Source: Armatimonadota bacterium (lineage in GTDB: Bacteria > Armatimonadota > HRBIN16). From it: 8,377 nucleotides of DNA. The stretch spans positions 1-8,377 of the forward strand of contig JAPWUZ010000105.1 of assembly GCA_028275265.1 (NCBI GenBank), read 5' to 3'. Of this stretch, positions 5,502 to 8,377 are shown one piece after another. A program made the translations under genes and the position numbers. Numbering within the stretch: the stretch's first letter is position 1; each line of letters opens with the position of its first letter. The notes below the pieces were generated by a model. The model was not told the origin of the DNA and searched no databases. It saw nothing but the letters and a program-made list of their open reading frames with translations.

Positions 5502-8377
5502 CTAGCGCTCAATCATGCCCCACGGAAACACCGGTGCTCTTCCACGCGATTCGGCATGAAGCCAGCGGCTGTCCTCAAAGGAGAGCGTGTACCACCCCGA
5601 AGGGGCGTGGTCGGTCACCTTCCAGCCGGGGTCGGAAATCACCCACACCGTCTGCCCGTTTGGCAGGCGAACGCCCATTTCCACCAATAACCCGCCGGGT
5701 CCGTCTCCGTTGTCTGCCTGCACGGCAAGCAGGTTCCTGCCCGGCTTCAGCAACCGCGTGACGTCATAGCGTTCCGCCCTGCGGAAGTCGTCATCCTCGC
5801 CCACGAAAACACCGTTCACCCACAGGCGATAACGGTTATCAGCGGTAATTGACAGCGTGGCTTCGGTGGGTTTGGCGGGAAGTTCAAAGGCGCGTCGGGC
5901 ATATACCGTCATGTTCGGCGTTTCCCATTGCCCGGGCAACCATATCCATTCCGCGAGCCAGTCCATGCCAACCACTCTGGAAATATCCGGGAAACGCACC
6001 GGCGCAGGCGGCTGGCGAAATACCCACGTTTCACCTTCCCGCACGCGCTGGTGTGTACGGAAGCGATGCCCCGGTTGCGAGCAGGCGAGAGTAATGAGAT
6101 AGCCTGTACCCGCTCTTTGCACCCGCAGGTCGAACAGCAATCCCCGATAGAACAGGTTGCGCACCCCGGCGAACGCCAAGTCTTTGGGCAGTTTGGGGGA
6201 GATGTGCAAACCGTCCACATGTGCCTCTACCCCCAGAAAGCCGTACAGGAAGAAGGTGGGAACCAGCCCGCTCTCCGGGAAGGGAATGTCGGTACCGATT
6301 GCCCAGCCGTTGATATACGGCCTGCCGCCGAAATACACGGGATTGCCGCCGCAGAGGCGGTCGGGCTGGTCGTAACGGCGCAGGATGCCCCACAGTCGCT
6401 GCCAAGCGTTGTCTGCACCCAGCCAGCGGTGCCGTGCCATCAGGTCAAAGAAAGAGGTATACAGAATCGCGCCGCCGTTCTCGCAGTGCGTGTCGAACGG
6501 CTGGGAGGGTATCTCCGCCTTGCCTTCCAAATACCACCATCCCGAGCAGTCCAGCGTGTTCACGCGCGGCGCGAACTCAAAGAAATAAGTATCTGGCTTG
6601 CCGGTGGCGGTCGGCTCGTTTTCCATCCAGTGGTAGATACGCTTCGCCTTTTCGGTATCGCCCAGACCATATGCCAGTGCTTCGGTGTTGACATAAGTGA
6701 ATCCGTAATCGTGGCGGTTGCCGTAAATGTCCACACAGCCGATGTACCGTCCTGCTGCCTCGTTCCAGAACGTCTCCTCGTAGCGGCGTTTCACCTGCTG
6801 TGCCAGCTGGCGATAGTAGCCGGGTGTGCGGGGAGCTGGGGCATCAGGCGTCTTCTCCTGCGACATCACCGACTCGATCTCCGCCATCGCGTGCAAACTG
6901 GCGTAGAAGTAGATGTTCTCATAGGCGGAGAGGTGTCCGAAGGGAATGTCATCCCAGTAGTTGGAGTGCAAGCCTTTCGTGGCGCCGTCGTGGTCGGGAC
7001 TGTTGTCCACAAACAGCCCTTCCGCGCCCTTGCACTCGTTCAGCTGCCATTCCATCGCGCGGCGAATGCGGGCGATGTTGCGCCTCAGGAACTCTCTATC
7101 GCCGGTCCAGCAGTAGTAGCGCCAGCACCCGAGAATGAAGTTGGCGTTGGTCGTGAAGTGACGGGCGTCGTACTTCTCGTTGTCGGGGAAGGGCCACTCC
7201 TTGCGGTCGCCCCAGGTGTAGACGTAGCCGTCTTCGTCCAGCTTGTAGTGCAACAGATGCGCCCGTTCGCGTGCGTGCAGACCGGGCAAAGCCACCCAGT
7301 AGCGCGTACGTGCCAGCCATTCCATCCAGTCAGCCAGCGCAGGCGCAAGGGGCCAGCTGAAGGCGCGTTCGTAGTAGAAACGGTTGAGCAGGACGTCCAG
7401 GCGAGGGTCGGAACTGAAGAAACGCGGATAGAAAGCGGGCAGACGTCGTTCGTCATGGGGCAACACTTCCAGCGTGAGTGTCGCGCCGGTGTGCAGGCTC
7501 AGTCGCATCTGGTCGGCGGTCATCGCCCAGCGCAATTCGCCGTTCAGGTTGCGCCAGCGGTAGTCTGCCGTGCCGTTGCCGGTCATCTCCAGCCAGTCGC
7601 TCGCGTCCATGCCCCACTCCAGCCCATCGCGACGCTTGAGCTGCTCCACCGGCAGGTACCTACCGGTATCGGAGAAGAAGCGACGGAAGGGAATGTGCTC
7701 GGGGTCGGTAGTATCGGTTCCCTCCGCCTTCCACGACGTGAGCAACACCCACTCCCCCATCTTGCCGCCCTTTACGGCAATCTGCAGCCGGTTGCGGGTC
7801 AGCGTGTAGATAACGTCCACCCGGTGCACATCGAACAGCCCCAGGCGCACGCACCGTTCTCCTTCCTGCACAGGTTGCCCATCGCGCAGAGGCATGGATT
7901 GAGGCAATCGTCGCTCCGGTGCGCTCCACCAGCCGATGGTGCCCGCTGGCTCGCTCATCTGCACGCGGTAGCGACCTGCCGGCTGCGGTGCAACCACCAG
8001 ACGAACCCATCCGTTATCCTGCACGTTGGTGAACTTCTGGCGGGCAATCTGCTGCCACGTGCCGTTCTGCAGTTTCCAGAGGCTGAGGGTCATGCCGCTA
8101 CCGGAGGTGTACCACGTCGGGCAGTTGACCTCCACGACGGTCAATCCCGGCTCGTTGACCTCAAACTCCTGCGCCAGGGTATGTCCGGGTTCCAGACGTA
8201 ACGCCTCCTTGCGCTCCGCCGAGGCAAGCAGTTTTCGGGGAACCAGCAATGTGGCACCTCGCCAAACAAGCCGATTACCTAAGACGTGTCCTTCACCCGT
8301 CGGCGGGAGGCTCAAAGCTGCGTCATCGCCCGCCACCAGCCCCAAGAAGCGCGAGGGACGGTAGTTGCCCTTGCCCG
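5502..8377 (-). CDS. Large six-hairpin glycosidase-like protein with C-terminal sugar-binding module (N terminus off window)
   Basis: The frame is open from the right edge (first full codon 8373-8375) to TAG at 5502-5504, giving 957 visible residues. A TTG at 8343-8345 is a poor start: the preceding residues GKGNYRPSRF read smoothly into the protein, so the true start is probably outside. Numbering from the first visible residue: about 1-330 is beta-rich; 330-720 looks like an (alpha/alpha)6 barrel (NANFILGCWRYYCWTGDREF 410-429, SNYWDDIPFG 471-480, THCENGG 629-635); GVEAHVDGLHISPKLP (715-730) is the closing motif common in GH65/GH94/GH78-like enzymes, followed by a short jelly-roll. From about 806 a second module begins at WLAEWIWLPGQWE with TADNRYRLWVNGVFVGEDDD (844-863) and YDVTRLLKPGRNLLAV (870-885), the galactose-binding-like fold usually N-terminal in alpha-L-rhamnosidases. 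I expect an oligosaccharide hydrolase, secreted or periplasmic, but cannot name a substrate. Catalytic acids in WDD (474-476), SPDHDG or CENGG are candidates only. Confidence 0.85.
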   Translation of the reverse strand, partial: GKGNYRPSRFLGLVAGDDAALSLPPTGEGHVLGNRLVWRGATLLVPRKLLASAERKEALRLEPGHTLAQEFEVNEPGLTVVEVNCPTWYTSGSGMTLSLWKLQNGTWQQIARQKFTNVQDNGWVRLVVAPQPAGRYRVQMSEPAGTIGWWSAPERRLPQSMPLRDGQPVQEGERCVRLGLFDVHRVDVIYTLTRNRLQIAVKGGKMGEWVLLTSWKAEGTDTTDPEHIPFRRFFSDTGRYLPVEQLKRRDGLEWGMDASDWLEMTGNGTADYRWRNLNGELRWAMTADQMRLSLHTGATLTLEVLPHDERRLPAFYPRFFSSDPRLDVLLNRFYYERAFSWPLAPALADWMEWLARTRYWVALPGLHARERAHLLHYKLDEDGYVYTWGDRKEWPFPDNEKYDARHFTTNANFILGCWRYYCWTGDREFLRRNIARIRRAMEWQLNECKGAEGLFVDNSPDHDGATKGLHSNYWDDIPFGHLSAYENIYFYASLHAMAEIESVMSQEKTPDAPAPRTPGYYRQLAQQVKRRYEETFWNEAAGRYIGCVDIYGNRHDYGFTYVNTEALAYGLGDTEKAKRIYHWMENEPTATGKPDTYFFEFAPRVNTLDCSGWWYLEGKAEIPSQPFDTHCENGGAILYTSFFDLMARHRWLGADNAWQRLWGILRRYDQPDRLCGGNPVYFGGRPYINGWAIGTDIPFPESGLVPTFFLYGFLGVEAHVDGLHISPKLPKDLAFAGVRNLFYRGLLFDLRVQRAGTGYLITLACSQPGHRFRTHQRVREGETWVFRQPPAPVRFPDISRVVGMDWLAEWIWLPGQWETPNMTVYARRAFELPAKPTEATLSITADNRYRLWVNGVFVGEDDDFRRAERYDVTRLLKPGRNLLAVQADNGDGPGGLLVEMGVRLPNGQTVWVISDPGWKVTDHAPSGWYTLSFEDSRWLHAESRGRAPVFPWGMIER

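Noticed and set aside
5928..8201. 757-codon open frame on the plus strand
   Set aside because: It lies entirely antisense to the glycosidase gene, has no recognisable domains, and its His/Gln/Val/Arg-rich translation is typical of the complement of a GC-rich coding strand.
8343..8345. TTG as the start of the glycosidase
   Set aside because: The frame is open to the window edge and the residues before it read naturally into the protein; no ribosome site precedes it.
1..8377. CRISPR arrays, insertion sequences, phage or defence genes
   Set aside because: No regularly spaced direct repeats, transposase-like frames, terminal inverted repeats or defence domains were found in reading both strands.

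Overview
The window looks like an ordinary chromosomal stretch from a moderately GC-rich bacterium (roughly 58-60% GC by eye). Four of the five protein genes and the single RNA gene are on the minus strand. No taxonomic marker is present. A DUF6785-like membrane protein, a large six-hairpin glycosidase with a rhamnosidase-type sugar-binding module, and strong AAGGAGG ribosome sites together suggest an Armatimonadota- or Planctomycetes/Verrucomicrobia-type bacterium. That placement is inference only.

Layout from left to right. (1) Positions 1-1571, minus: the N-terminal 523 residues of a polytopic membrane protein resembling the DUF6785/DUF6784 families; its C terminus is off the left edge. 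(2) Positions 1572-1804: a divergent intergenic region with a possible promoter and a strong ribosome site for (3) the plus-strand macrodomain protein at 1805-2371. (4) Positions 2376-3719, minus: purA, adenylosuccinate synthetase, converging on the macrodomain gene with only 4 bp between stop codons. (5) Positions 3720-3833: a structured region with the purA leader (two small hairpins around a ribosome site set far from the start) and a 12-bp perfect hairpin plus T-run that terminates (6) tRNA-Gly(CCC), 3834-3908, minus, which has its own near-consensus sigma-70 promoter at 3924-3952. (7) Positions 3984-5414, minus: a MATE-family multidrug/sodium antiporter. (8) Positions 5502-8377, minus: a large (alpha/alpha)6-barrel glycosidase-like protein whose N terminus is off the right edge.

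The genes do not form one pathway. PurA is purine biosynthesis, the macrodomain protein probably acts on ADP-ribose adducts, the MATE protein is an exporter, and the glycosidase probably degrades plant or microbial oligosaccharide. I see no CRISPR array, insertion sequence, prophage, defence island or toxin-antitoxin pair. The points most worth a second look are substitutions in two nucleotide-binding motifs of PurA, the hairpin-spaced purA ribosome site next to a tRNA terminator, the unplaced glycosidase with a displaced sugar-binding module, the macrodomain lacking the MacroD/YmdB aspartate, and an unexplained open, coding-like stretch just upstream of it.
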